Assembly: GCA_002346645.1 (NCBI GenBank)
Contig: DEAD01000001.1
Coordinates: 84,561-148,560, forward strand
Origin: Dehalococcoidia bacterium UBA2991
GTDB taxonomy: Bacteria > Chloroflexota > Dehalococcoidia > Tepidiformales > Tepidiformaceae
Direction: 5' to 3'
DNA length: 64,000 bases
Made by a program: the position numbers and the translations under genes. Positions 43,485-52,489 of the stretch are shown here, one piece after another. Below the pieces are notes generated by a model, which worked only from the letters and a program-made list of their open reading frames with translations, was not told where the DNA came from and ran no database searches. Numbering within the stretch: position 1 is the stretch's first letter; each line of letters opens with the position of its first letter.

Positions 43485-44174
43485 GTGGGGCGTCGACTCT
43501 ACGATCCCACGGATGCCCGAAGGCTACTAAATCCCGGAGCAGTTAGCGTCGTGACGACGAGCTGGCGGGGTGAGGTGAACGCTGCACCCGTAGCATGGAC
43601 AGTACCGCTCTCCATGTCACCACCCATGTTGGGGGTGGTTTTGCATCCCGTGCGGCACACAGCAGACATGATCCGCTTTAGTGAGGAATTCGCTCTAAAT
43701 ATCCCAGGGCCTGAACTTCTCCGCGAAACAGCTTTCTTCGGAAGCCGTTCCGGGATTGATGAAAACAAGATCGAGGGCAGTAAGCTTGACCAGTTCGCTG
43801 CCCTACGGGTAGACGCACCGTTACTTGACGGATGCCTTGCCTGGATCGAATGCGGATTAAGGGACGTGATCCCCACAGGCGATCACGTTCTTTTTGTCGG
43901 CGAGGTAATAGCTGTTCAGGCCCTGGAGGAGGCATACGCAGAGCGATGGCTGCTGGAGGAGCGGAATTTCAGCCCCCTCACTTTTCTAGGAGGAACCTGG
44001 TATGCGCAGGTTAGAGAAGCCCGAGAGGCGGAGTTCGAGGTGGACGCGCAAGGGGGACTGATGGAGGAAAGTGCAGAACAGCGCGAAGAGCGCGAAGAGC
44101 TAGAAGCCGAGGAAACAGAGCTGCGAGAGCAAGAAGGCGACGAGGGTTACGAAGAAATGCTCAGCGGGGAGTAG
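43485..44174 (+). CDS. Flavin-reductase-like FMN-binding split-barrel protein
   Basis: The 229-residue product has the flavin reductase-like fold of HpaC/NimA relatives: NPGAVSVVTTSWRGEVNAA near the start, A-W-T-V-P-L-S-M-S-P-P-M-L-G-V, H-T-A-D-M-I and F-A-L-N-I-P-G near residue 75. An extreme acidic tail (residues about 190-229) is rich in Glu. GTG 43485 is preceded by GGAG. It may reduce flavin for an oxygenase or simply bind FMN. It converges with citrate synthase. Confidence 0.85.
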   Translation: MGRRLYDPTDARRLLNPGAVSVVTTSWRGEVNAAPVAWTVPLSMSPPMLGVVLHPVRHTADMIRFSEEFALNIPGPELLRETAFFGSRSGIDENKIEGSKLDQFAALRVDAPLLDGCLAWIECGLRDVIPTGDHVLFVGEVIAVQALEEAYAERWLLEERNFSPLTFLGGTWYAQVREAREAEFEVDAQGGLMEESAEQREEREELEAEETELREQEGDEGYEEMLSGE

Positions 44175-44184
44175 TCGACTCCCC

Positions 44185-45324
44185 CTAACTACGTGCCTCG
44201 ATCGGTTCATACAAACGGTGCTTCTCACCTGAATAAACAGCGTTAGGACGAACCAATCGGTTGTCGGCGTACTGTTCCAGCAGGTGGGCACTCCATCCAG
44301 CAATACGGGCAACTGCGAAGATAGGCGTGTAAAGGTCGTGAGGAATTCCTAACATGTGATAGACAGAGGCGCTAAAGAAGTCAACGTTGGGATATAAGGG
44401 ACGACCACTTAGGCGCTCACCGAGGTGATCACGTACCTTCCGGGAAAGGTCGAAATAGCGACGCTCGGAAGAGTTCTCCGCAAGCTCTTCACCAAGTTTT
44501 TCAAGGATGATCGCCCTAGGGTCCGTCGTTTTGTAGACGCGGTGTCCTATGCCCATGACCCGCTCGCCACGAGCGAGCATGGCCTCAATATGGCTCTCTA
44601 TATTGGATTCATCCCCAATAACCTCAAGCATCTCAAAAACAGCACTGTTGGCACCGCCATGGAGAGGTCCTTTGAGCGTTCCTATAGCTGAAGCTATAGC
44701 AGAGTACATGTCGCTCATAGTGGAAGCTGTAACGATGGCAGAGAAGGTAGAGGCGTTCATCTCATGCTCAGCGTGCAGTGTCATTGCCACATCGAAAACA
44801 CGGGCCTCGAGCTCCGAGGGCTCATCACCTTTAAGGCACCAAAGGAAGTTGGCAGCATGACCGAGGTCATCACGTGGGGGAATGACATCTAGACCCAAGC
44901 GCTGACGGTGAAAAGCAGCAACGACAGTGGGCATCCGGGCAGTGAGGCGAGCAGCCGTCCATTTGAGTTGCTCCGCTGAGAAGTCATTGGACTTGGGATC
45001 GAGAGCCCCCAGGGCAGCGATGCAAATCTCGAGAGCACGCATTGGCTTGGCCGTTCCGGCCAGATCTGTGATGAGACTGCGGTTCAGATCAGAGAGAGGT
45101 CGCTCATTTATCAACAGGGCCTGGAGGTTGCTAAGTTCTTCGAGAGTGGGGAGGCGAAGATTCCAGAGCAGAAAAGCAACCTCTTCAAAGGAGGCATGCT
45201 CAGCAAGATCGTAAATGTCGTAACCAGCGTAGATCAGCTGGCCCTTTTGGCCGTCAATGGTGCACAGCTTAGTATCAGCGACATTGACCCCCTCAAGGCC
45301 GCGCTGGATTTCAGTTGTTGTCAT
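44185..45324 (-). CDS. gltA: Citrate synthase
   Basis: Citrate synthase condenses oxaloacetate and acetyl-CoA. The three active-site residues are visible: His in HAEHEMNAST, His in M-G-I-G-H-R-V-Y-K, and Asp in N-V-D-F-F-S-A. I chose ATG 45324 (379 residues, the short form); longer in-frame reading from 45375 has no similarity. GAGG is just upstream. 2-methylcitrate synthase is a near relative and cannot be excluded without the rest of the pathway, but no prp genes are near. It stands between leuB and the convergent flavin gene. Confidence 0.92.
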   Translation of the reverse strand: MTTTEIQRGLEGVNVADTKLCTIDGQKGQLIYAGYDIYDLAEHASFEEVAFLLWNLRLPTLEELSNLQALLINERPLSDLNRSLITDLAGTAKPMRALEICIAALGALDPKSNDFSAEQLKWTAARLTARMPTVVAAFHRQRLGLDVIPPRDDLGHAANFLWCLKGDEPSELEARVFDVAMTLHAEHEMNASTFSAIVTASTMSDMYSAIASAIGTLKGPLHGGANSAVFEMLEVIGDESNIESHIEAMLARGERVMGIGHRVYKTTDPRAIILEKLGEELAENSSERRYFDLSRKVRDHLGERLSGRPLYPNVDFFSASVYHMLGIPHDLYTPIFAVARIAGWSAHLLEQYADNRLVRPNAVYSGEKHRLYEPIEARS

Positions 45325-45435
45325 AGAAAACCTCACTCTCATAGCAGGGAGCCACGACAGCGCCGTACGCCCCAAGAAGTAAATGTGTAGCGCCCTATCC
45401 TAACAACTTGGCGCCCTGCATGGCTCTATTTTGAA

Positions 45436-46530
45436 TCAGGCCAAAACATGCTCGGCTACAAGAGTACCCATCCGGGCGGTATCGACGATTCTGCCATCCC
45501 CAGCCTGGATATCAACGGTGCGGTAGCCCTCCGAAAGAACATCATCCACTGCCTGCTCAACAGCAACTGCAGCCTCTTCAAGAGCAAGGGAGTGGCGCAG
45601 CATAAGGGCGACACTAAGGATCATGGCGATGGGATTTGCAATTCCCTTTCCAGCAATATCAGGAGCAGAGCCATGAATAGGTTCATACATACCAATACCT
45701 GTTCCATTTCGACGGCGACGACCTAGGCTGGCGGAGGGAAGCATTCCCATGGAGCCGGCCAGAACAGAAGCCTCGTCGGTGAGAATGTCGCCGAACATGT
45801 TGCCCGTGACGATGACATCGAAGGTGTCAGGATGGGTTATGAGGTGCATGGAGCAGGCATCGACAAGTACGTGCTCCAATTCAACATCGGGATATTCCTC
45901 AGACAGCTCTACGGCGATCTCGCGCCATAGACGACTGGTATCGAGAACGTTTGCCTTATCGACACTAGTAAGCTTGTGGCGGCGACCACGAGCAAGCTCA
46001 AACCCCGTTCGCAGAATTCGTTCAATCTCGCGTTCGCTGTAACGCATCGTGTCCACAGCCTGTCGTCCGCGACTATTCACCCAACGCTTCTGAGGCTTTC
46101 CAAAATAGATTCCCCCGGTAAGCTCGCGCACAACGATCATGTCTACACCCTCAAGAACCTCTCGCTTAATTGCGCTATCGCCGAGCAAAAGAGGATTGAC
46201 CCGTACAGGACGAATATTGGCAAAGAGCCCAAGCCCTTTGCGTAAGCCAAGAATGGCTTGCTCTGGACGAATGGATGCCTGCGGGTCATCCCATTTGGGT
46301 CCCCCTACCGCTCCAAAGAGAACAGCACGCGAACGGGCTGCAGCTTCAAGAGTCTCGTCCTGAAGGGCTATCCCATATTGATCAATAGCAGCTCCGCCGA
46401 CAACACCATTCTCGTATTGGAACTCGTAGCCGTAGCGGCGCTCAACGGCATTGAGCACTTTTAGTCCTTCTTCAAGGACCTCCGGGCCGATGCCATCGCC
46501 GGATGCAAGGAGAACAGGATAGGAAGGCAT
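45436..46530 (-). CDS. leuB: 3-isopropylmalate dehydrogenase
   Basis: LeuB oxidises and decarboxylates 3-isopropylmalate in leucine synthesis. The 364-residue product has L-L-A-S-G-D-G-I-G-P-E-V near the start, R-E-L-T-G-G-I-Y-F-G near residue 135, and the nucleotide-binding V-T-G-N-M-F-G-D-I-L-T-D-E near 240. Y-E-P-I-H-G-S-A-P-D-I-A-G-K is the usual final signature. Nine bases separate it from aat upstream. leuC and leuD are further upstream; the leucine pathway is split here by aat. Confidence 0.96.
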   Translation of the reverse strand: MPSYPVLLASGDGIGPEVLEEGLKVLNAVERRYGYEFQYENGVVGGAAIDQYGIALQDETLEAAARSRAVLFGAVGGPKWDDPQASIRPEQAILGLRKGLGLFANIRPVRVNPLLLGDSAIKREVLEGVDMIVVRELTGGIYFGKPQKRWVNSRGRQAVDTMRYSEREIERILRTGFELARGRRHKLTSVDKANVLDTSRLWREIAVELSEEYPDVELEHVLVDACSMHLITHPDTFDVIVTGNMFGDILTDEASVLAGSMGMLPSASLGRRRRNGTGIGMYEPIHGSAPDIAGKGIANPIAMILSVALMLRHSLALEEAAVAVEQAVDDVLSEGYRTVDIQAGDGRIVDTARMGTLVAEHVLA

Positions 46531-46539
46531 CGCTCGAGT

Positions 46540-47244
46540 CTACTGGTTTGGCTGCCCAGAGGCTCGCGCACGGAGCAAAAGCTCTAGATATCGTTCACGA
46601 GGAATAGCCTGCGACCCGAGGGAGGCTAGGTGTGGGGTCTCAAGCTGGACATCAATGAGTTCGATCCCAGAACGTGGAGCATGCTGACAAAGAGCAAGCA
46701 GAGCTATCTTGGAAGCGTCGCTGGCACGGTGAAACATGGACTCGGCACCAAAGAGTCCATCCACAAACAAGCCGTAAAGCCCACCAACAAGTCGGCCTTC
46801 AGGGTTCCAAACCTCGAAGCTGTGAGCCCACCCAAGGGAATGCAGGCGAAGATAAGCACGCATGATCCCCGGCGTGATCCAGGTTCCTTCCGGCCGTATG
46901 GCGCAAGCAGCAATTACCTTGCCAAAAGCAGCATCAACAGTGATCCGGAAACGTTGCTGGCGAACACGCCGAGCCAGTCGACGAGATACGTGGAAGCGCT
47001 CCGGGACAAGGATGGCTCTTGGATCCGGGGACCACCAGAGAGTGTCGACACCATCGTGGGGCCAAGGAAAGAGCCCTGCCCGATAAGCCGCGACTATCGT
47101 TTCTGGAGCAAGATCACCACCAGCGGCGACAAAACCACTGGGAGAGGCACCACGGGGATCAGGAAACACAAAACGGGAGGGAGGGAGGGGTTGAGGTTGA
47201 AGCCGCGTGCACAAATCTATTTTCATGTCGGGCCAGGAGGACAT
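46540..47244 (-). CDS. aat: Leucyl/phenylalanyl-tRNA--protein transferase
   Basis: Aat adds Leu or Phe from charged tRNA to N-terminal Lys or Arg of proteins, marking them for the ClpAP N-degron route. The motifs F-V-A-A-G-G-D-L-A-P-E, Y-R-A-G-L-F-P-W and W-W-S-P-D-P-R are diagnostic. The final E-T-P-H-L-A-S-L-G segment is also typical. Two starts are possible (47244 or 47226); no ribosome-binding site decides. No clpS or clpA is seen in the window. Confidence 0.94.
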   Translation of the reverse strand: MSSWPDMKIDLCTRLQPQPLPPSRFVFPDPRGASPSGFVAAGGDLAPETIVAAYRAGLFPWPHDGVDTLWWSPDPRAILVPERFHVSRRLARRVRQQRFRITVDAAFGKVIAACAIRPEGTWITPGIMRAYLRLHSLGWAHSFEVWNPEGRLVGGLYGLFVDGLFGAESMFHRASDASKIALLALCQHAPRSGIELIDVQLETPHLASLGSQAIPRERYLELLLRARASGQPNQ

Positions 47245-47271
47245 CGTATTTAATTTGGGGTGGTGTCAGAA

Positions 47272-47288
47272 CCGTCCGAACCGGACGG
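47272..47288. terminator. Short hairpin between leuD and aat
   Basis: CCGTCC and GGACGG are separated by five bases in the 223-base gap after leuD. On the minus strand only TTCT follows. It may end the leuCD message or start aat-leuB regulation; weak evidence. Confidence 0.3.
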
Positions 47289-47467
47289 CTGGGGACCCAC
47301 TCAACAGCCAGGTTCGCCGTAGTTGCCGCAGCATTCCTGACCGGTTCGCATCTTTATAAAGTTATTACGGAGAGCGAGGCGAGTCCGATCTATCACCTTA
47401 AGCCTTGAGTTCCGCCAATTCCTCCAGAACCAGATAGAACTAGGCCGAGGATGGCGTCCTCCACTTC

Positions 47468-48079
47468 TCATACAGGGGCATCCTTGGAGACAGTCGATGG
47501 GAAGCGGTCGGGACGAACCTCCTCGAAGGATGAGATGTCCTCCTCGTGTTCAAGAGTTAGACCAATAGCGTCCAGCCCTTCGAGTAGATTCCTCTTTACG
47601 GCAGGGTCGATCTCAAAAGAACGCACGAAGGAGCCATCAGCCGTAGCTACCGTCTGTGACTCGAGGTCAACTACGGTCTCTGCTTCAGGAAGCTCCTCGG
47701 CCCGGGCGATGAGAAACTCGACGTCTTCTGGGGCAAGCGTGATGGTAAGAAGGCCGATCTTGGCACAATTGTTTCGGAAAATATCAGCAAACGACGGGGC
47801 AATTAGGGCACGAAAGCCGTAGTCTTCAAGTGCCCAAGGGGCGTGCTCCCTAGAAGATCCACAGCCGAAGTTGGCACCTGCCAGCAGGATACGGGAACCA
47901 CTGAAAACAGCTTCATTAAGGATGAACTCGGGATCCTTTCGCCAGTCATCGAATAGGAACTGGCCAAAACCGCTTCGTTCAATCCTCTTAAGGTATTTAG
48001 CAGGGATGATTTGATCTGTATCGACATCAGCACGATTCAGAGGCAGGGCCTTACTACGAACTGCTTCAAATTTTCTCAT
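47468..48079 (-). CDS. leuD: 3-isopropylmalate dehydratase small subunit
   Basis: LeuD is the swivel-domain partner of LeuC. The 203-residue product has D-V-D-T-D-Q-I-I-P-A-K-Y-L near residue 18 and G-A-N-F-G-C-G-S-S-R-E-H-A-P-W-A-L near 70, both family signatures. ATG 48079 overlaps the leuC stop by one base (TGATG). The longer in-frame reading from 48094 would overlap leuC further with no added similarity. Confidence 0.95.
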   Translation of the reverse strand: MRKFEAVRSKALPLNRADVDTDQIIPAKYLKRIERSGFGQFLFDDWRKDPEFILNEAVFSGSRILLAGANFGCGSSREHAPWALEDYGFRALIAPSFADIFRNNCAKIGLLTITLAPEDVEFLIARAEELPEAETVVDLESQTVATADGSFVRSFEIDPAVKRNLLEGLDAIGLTLEHEEDISSFEEVRPDRFPSTVSKDAPV

Positions 48080-49482
48080 CAGCGCATCTCCCACTCTCTA
48101 ACATCAACAAAATGTCCAGCGATGGCTGCCGCAGCCGCCATCTGAGGACTGACCAGGTGGGTTCTACCACCCGGCCCTTGACGCCCTTCAAAGTTACGAT
48201 TGGAAGTTGAGGCACAGCGCTCACCAGGAAGAAGAATGTCTGGATTCATTCCCAGACACATTGAACAGCCAGCATCGCGCCACTCAAAACCAGCATCACG
48301 AAAGACTTGGTCAAGACCCTCAGCTTCTGCAGCCACCTTCACAAGGCCGGAACCGGGCACGACCATTGCACGGACTCCGGAAGCGACCTGGCGACCTCGC
48401 ACGGTGGCAGCGGCAGCGCGGAGGTCCTCAAGTCTCGAGTTGGTACAAGATCCGATAAAGACTCTGTCAAGGGATACGTCAGCTAAAGCCGTTCCCGCAT
48501 CCAAATCCATATAGCGAAGAGCACGCTCTGTCTGCTCCCGAGCAGCCTCGCTGGTGGCGTCAGCTGGATCCGGAACTCGCCCGGAGACAGGTACACTTTG
48601 GGCAGGATTAGTCCCCCAAGTCACACAGGGTTCTATATCACCTCCATCAAGAGTGACCGTTGTGTCAAAGTGAGCGCCCTCATCAGTGGCAAGACTGCGC
48701 CAATGGTCGAGGGCTTGCTCCCATGCAGAGCCAACAGGACTGCCCCGGCGACCTTCGAGGTAAGAGAAAGTTGTCTCGTCGGGGGCGACCAGGCCGGCTC
48801 GTGCACCCGCCTCGATGCTCATGTTACAGATGGTCAATCGCCCCTCCATTGAGAGTGATCGGATGACCTCGCCACGGTACTCAATAATATGTCCAGCGCC
48901 ACCACCAACCCCGATGGTGTTAATAACGGTAAGAATGACGTCCTTGGCGGTAACACCAGCGGATAACTCTCCATTGATCTCGATAGCCATGGTCCGCTGA
49001 GGTGCCTGAGGAAGAGTCTGAGTTGCAAGGACATGCTCCACCTCTGAAGTGCCAATACCGAAAGCGAGCGCCCCAAGAGCACCATGAGTCGAGGTATGGC
49101 TATCGCCACAGACAATCGTCATGCCAGGTTGACTAAGTCCCTGCTCTGGACCGACAACGTGAACAATGCCTTGCCGGGGATCATCGATGTCGTAGAGGGG
49201 GACGCCAAACTCCGAACAGTTCGTCCTGAGAGTTTCTACCTGCTGGATGGAGAGAGGATCATCCCATATTTGATCGCGCCCCTCGGTTGGAACATTGTGG
49301 TCAACGGTAGCCAAAGTGCGATCGGGACGGCGAACAGGTCTCCCAGCTATCCGGAGAGACTCAAATGCCTGGGGGGAAGTCACCTCGTGAACGAGGTGAA
49401 GGTCAATATAGAGGAGATCGGGAATGCCTTCCTCGCGGCGGACGAGGTGCTCTTCCCAAATTTTCTCGGCTATGGTTGGCAT
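48079..49482 (-). CDS. leuC: 3-isopropylmalate dehydratase large subunit
   Basis: LeuC, with LeuD, isomerises 2- and 3-isopropylmalate with a [4Fe-4S] cluster. Cluster cysteines are visible in FIGSCTNSR and the later C-S-M-C pair; GDSHTSTHGALG is also standard. ATG 49482 gives 467 residues and has GGGAG upstream. The frame is open to 49608, but the extra 42 residues are arginine-rich and not like LeuC. Upstream, murT is 186 bases away on the same strand. Confidence 0.95.
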   Translation of the reverse strand: MPTIAEKIWEEHLVRREEGIPDLLYIDLHLVHEVTSPQAFESLRIAGRPVRRPDRTLATVDHNVPTEGRDQIWDDPLSIQQVETLRTNCSEFGVPLYDIDDPRQGIVHVVGPEQGLSQPGMTIVCGDSHTSTHGALGALAFGIGTSEVEHVLATQTLPQAPQRTMAIEINGELSAGVTAKDVILTVINTIGVGGGAGHIIEYRGEVIRSLSMEGRLTICNMSIEAGARAGLVAPDETTFSYLEGRRGSPVGSAWEQALDHWRSLATDEGAHFDTTVTLDGGDIEPCVTWGTNPAQSVPVSGRVPDPADATSEAAREQTERALRYMDLDAGTALADVSLDRVFIGSCTNSRLEDLRAAAATVRGRQVASGVRAMVVPGSGLVKVAAEAEGLDQVFRDAGFEWRDAGCSMCLGMNPDILLPGERCASTSNRNFEGRQGPGGRTHLVSPQMAAAAAIAGHFVDVREWEMR

Positions 49483-49667
49483 AGATCTCCCCAGACACTT
49501 AAACAGGTAGCGGCATGCCGCTCGCCTATTGTCCAACGCCCAGGCAAATCTCGCACGTTTCCGGCAAAGGAAGCGTTGGAAGTACCTATGTATCCACACC
49601 CATGTCAAATGACTGGTAGGCCAAAGGAGGTGCTCCAGATACTCCCCTAGCTAGAGCAAGAACGGCT

Positions 49668-51071
49668 TCAAGCTGTTGCGGTGGATATCCGCCCACCCGT
49701 GGACTGGGAATAAGCACCGCGTCGAGATAACTCAGCACGCAACTCAAGAAGAGCGGTATAGGTGAGCAGTATCGTGACAGGATTGTCGCCCTCCCACTGG
49801 GTTAGCTCGTCCAAGAAAGAGCCAGGCGTACTCCTAGAGCTGACCGATATCGGCCAACCAGCGTAGTGCAAACGCAGAGCAGCATCTGCAGCCCGAACAC
49901 CGCCGGCCCAGCACCGATTAATGCGCCCCGAAAGTAATTCGAAGTCGACATCCCATATCCAACTAACGTCTCGGCCATCCGCTAAACGGTCATTGAGAAC
50001 GAAGGCGACATCCACGGTGCCGTCCTCGTCCGCAACCAGTCGCAGAGCCTCACTAGCACCAGCCGGATTTTTACAGAGCAAAAGACGCAAGCTAAGGCCA
50101 CCCAGAACAACAAGCTCACCCCTGCCAAAAGCAGGACGGGTAGCAGCCAGACCAGCCTGTATGTCTCCATTGGAAATGCCAATTACGCGAGCCAGAGAGA
50201 TCGCAGCAAGGGCATTAGCAGCGTTATATATCCCTCCGAGAGGAACCTCTACATCACCCAATCCCGAAACCACAAGACGGAGACCATCGGGAGTAGCTTC
50301 AATGGAGGTAGCTCTAGTATCAGGTTGGGGGCTAGAGCGCCCACAGACCGAGCAGCGCCAACGGCCGAGGTGGCCGGTGTATCGCAACTCATAGTCGTAG
50401 ACACCACCGCAATCCCTACACCAACGAGCATCTGCTGGCCCCGGAAAAGCGGCTTCCTCCCGAGCTCCCGCAAGGGAATACCAGTGCAGAGGCCCAGACC
50501 AATCAAGAGCAAGCTCAGCGACGGAAGGATCGTCAGCGTTGAGAACAAGAGTGGTGTCGGAAGGAAGAGAATCGAGCGCTTTGCGCCAGTGGGAAGAGAC
50601 AGCATCAACCTCCCCATATCGATCAAGCTGATCGCGGAAAAGATTCGTAAAGGCGACGGCACGCGGTTGCAGAGCTCCAGCAGCGAAGGTAAGGGTCACC
50701 TCATCTGTCTCCATAAGCGCAAACGTCCGCGAATCCTTGAGGTACCCACGCCAGTCGCTCGCGTGAACCAGGGCAGAGGCTATGCCCCGGGTAAGGTTGG
50801 AACCCTCACGGTTATGCACAAAAGCATGACCCCCAGCGCTAAGCGCGCTAGCCAAAAGTCGAGCAGTGGTGGTTTTGCCATTCGTACCAGTGATTAGAAC
50901 AGCGCCAGATTCGAATTGACTAGCGATTGTAGGGACGAAGCCCGGAGCAACGCGTTCGGCAAGGAGACCAGGCAGAGCAGTGGCCCCTCCTCTGCCTAGG
51001 GACCGACTCAACACCGCGGCAGCTCTCGCCAGCCAAAGTGCTAACAACAACCGGAGTCGGCCAAGAGCCAT
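49668..51071 (-). CDS. murT: MurT-like Mur ligase (lipid II isoglutaminyl synthase subunit)
   Basis: The 467-residue product has an N-terminal hydrophobic stretch, then a Mur ligase core with P-loop TGTNGKTT near residue 64, and N-L-F-R-D-Q-L-D-R-Y-G-E near 145. A four-cysteine zinc ribbon C-x-x-C (CRDC, CSVC) near residue 225-250 is a hallmark of MurT. The DUF1727-type C-terminal domain follows. MurT with GatD amidates the D-Glu of lipid II. The partner GatD, usually adjacent, is not seen on either side. Start ATG 51071 has GAGG six bases upstream; 51077 and TTG 51092 are alternatives. Confidence 0.88.
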   Translation of the reverse strand: MALGRLRLLLALWLARAAAVLSRSLGRGGATALPGLLAERVAPGFVPTIASQFESGAVLITGTNGKTTTARLLASALSAGGHAFVHNREGSNLTRGIASALVHASDWRGYLKDSRTFALMETDEVTLTFAAGALQPRAVAFTNLFRDQLDRYGEVDAVSSHWRKALDSLPSDTTLVLNADDPSVAELALDWSGPLHWYSLAGAREEAAFPGPADARWCRDCGGVYDYELRYTGHLGRWRCSVCGRSSPQPDTRATSIEATPDGLRLVVSGLGDVEVPLGGIYNAANALAAISLARVIGISNGDIQAGLAATRPAFGRGELVVLGGLSLRLLLCKNPAGASEALRLVADEDGTVDVAFVLNDRLADGRDVSWIWDVDFELLSGRINRCWAGGVRAADAALRLHYAGWPISVSSRSTPGSFLDELTQWEGDNPVTILLTYTALLELRAELSRRGAYSQSTGGRISTATA

Positions 51072-51137
51072 GCTCATCCTCAATCCGCTCAATAGCGGAG
51101 GGACATGGTGCGGGGGAGCAGACGGGACCGGGGCGAA

Positions 51138-51401
51138 TTAAGTGCCCGTGGCACTCGCAACAGGCAGTGGCTGAGCAGGAACTAGCCCCGCAAGCAAGCG
51201 CTCAATCGCCATCGTATGGCTACAGATCGACCACTCGCTGAAAAAACCGCAAGTGCAAGACCACGTATCCTCCCCGAACTCAACGTGATGATCGCGATTG
51301 TCTCCCTGAACAGTCACGCTAAAGCCCTCAACACGGATGCGTTCAGGCTCAGCGGCATAACGCTTGGCTTTCTCGATCTTGCCGATAATGCTCGACTGCA
51401 T
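51138..51401 (-). CDS. Small SWIM-type zinc-finger protein
   Basis: The 87-residue basic protein has the SWIM pattern C-x-C-x(n)-C-x-H: CTC at residues 49-51, then I-C-S-H-T-M-A. SWIM modules bind DNA or proteins. The N-terminal half has about 40 polar residues of mixed charge. GAGGAGG lies upstream of the ATG. It sits between murT and the end of the tungstate transporter operon, separated from the latter by a terminator palindrome. The partner is unknown. Confidence 0.8.
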   Translation of the reverse strand: MQSSIIGKIEKAKRYAAEPERIRVEGFSVTVQGDNRDHHVEFGEDTWSCTCGFFSEWSICSHTMAIERLLAGLVPAQPLPVASATGT

Positions 51402-51443
51402 GTTCGCTAGTTTCCTCCTCGTAAAAGCGGACTAGGAACAGAA

Positions 51444-51465
51444 ACGGCGCCTCTAGAGGCGCCGT
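51444..51465 (-). terminator. Palindromic terminator after the tupABC-like operon
   Basis: A perfect 22-base palindrome with arm ACGGCGCCTCT forms a 9-bp GC-rich stem with a CTAG loop. On the minus strand it is followed by TTTCTG. It lies 38 bases past the stop of the ABC ATPase gene and before the SWIM gene. Confidence 0.6.
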
Positions 51466-51502
51466 AAAAGACTAAGAACCGCTCGTGCGTCCATCGCAAG
51501 CT

Positions 51503-52489
51503 TCACGCTACGGGCGCACGGGATAGGCTGTCAACAGTTTTAGATACAGGATCTGTAAAGGACATGACCATCCCGGTAGGCGCACTCACAATAACCTGCT
51601 CACCAGCAGAGGGCAGAGAGCTATCAGGTGGGAAATTGACCGCAATACGTTGACCGGCAGCCCAGCCAACAACCTCCACCCTGTCGACCAGATCAATTAC
51701 CTCCTCAACCTCCAAAGAAACAGTGAAGTCACCAGTACCCGCTTGGAAGGCGCCGGGAGAGATGCCAACAAGACCGTCCTCAGTCTGCAGGATGGTATAG
51801 CCAAGAAATGAAGCCGATTCAGGGTCAGAAGGGTTAGAGAACACCTCGCGCTTAGGCCCAGCAGCGCGGATTCTCCCTCGGTGCAGAAGTACGAGGTCGG
51901 TGGCTAAGTGTAAGGCCTCGTTCCGATCGTGGGTCACAAGTACGGTGGTTCCCGCAAAGCGCCGGAGAAGACCCGGTAACTCTTCTAGCATCTGGCGACG
52001 TCCTTCCTCATCAAAACCCGAGAGAGGTTCATCAAGGAGAGTCAGCGGGGCACGCAGTGACAGGGCACGAGCAAGGTTTGCTCGCTGTGCCTCGCCACCT
52101 GAAAGACGGTTAGCTGGGCGATCAAGAAGGTGGTCAACCCCACAGGCATTAGCAGCCTCTTCGATTCGCAGGCCGCGCTCAGAGGATGGGAGGCCACGTA
52201 GACGAAGACCAAGATCAAGATTGGCATGCAGGGACCCAGAAAGAAACACTGCTTCCTGGAAAGCGTAAGCAACGTATTCGCGGGCCGGAGGGCTGGGTCT
52301 TCGTCCGATTAAAACATGTCCGGAATGAGGGCTTTCAAGACCGGCTAATAGACGCAGTAGCGTTGACTTTCCCGAGCCATTGGGACCGACTAGAGCAGTC
52401 ACTCGCCCCTCAAAAAAGCAAACTTCGGGCACATCAAGTATCAACTCATCGCCATAAGAGAACTTAACGTTCTTGAGAAGGGCCTCCAT
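51503..52489 (-). CDS. tupC: ABC transporter ATPase, tungstate/molybdate type
   Basis: The 328-residue product has Walker A G-P-N-G-S-G-K-S-T near residue 36, the ABC signature R-L-S-G-G-E-A-Q-R near 130, and Walker B L-T-L-L-D-E-P-L-S near 153. The C-terminal 100 residues are a TOBE-like regulatory region (IVSAPTGMV), as in ModC/WtpC ATPases. It overlaps the permease gene by one base (TGATG). With the two genes upstream it makes a full importer. Molybdate rather than tungstate specificity is possible. Confidence 0.88.
   Translation of the reverse strand: MEALLKNVKFSYGDELILDVPEVCFFEGRVTALVGPNGSGKSTLLRLLAGLESPHSGHVLIGRRPSPPAREYVAYAFQEAVFLSGSLHANLDLGLRLRGLPSSERGLRIEEAANACGVDHLLDRPANRLSGGEAQRANLARALSLRAPLTLLDEPLSGFDEEGRRQMLEELPGLLRRFAGTTVLVTHDRNEALHLATDLVLLHRGRIRAAGPKREVFSNPSDPESASFLGYTILQTEDGLVGISPGAFQAGTGDFTVSLEVEEVIDLVDRVEVVGWAAGQRIAVNFPPDSSLPSAGEQVIVSAPTGMVMSFTDPVSKTVDSLSRAPVA

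Noticed and set aside
46630..47253. 207-residue plus-strand frame antisense to aat
   Set aside because: Complement of a conserved gene; no start signal or family match.
49603..49608. TTGACA on the minus strand upstream of leuC as a promoter
   Set aside because: No good -10 sequence at normal spacing; one hexamer is not enough.
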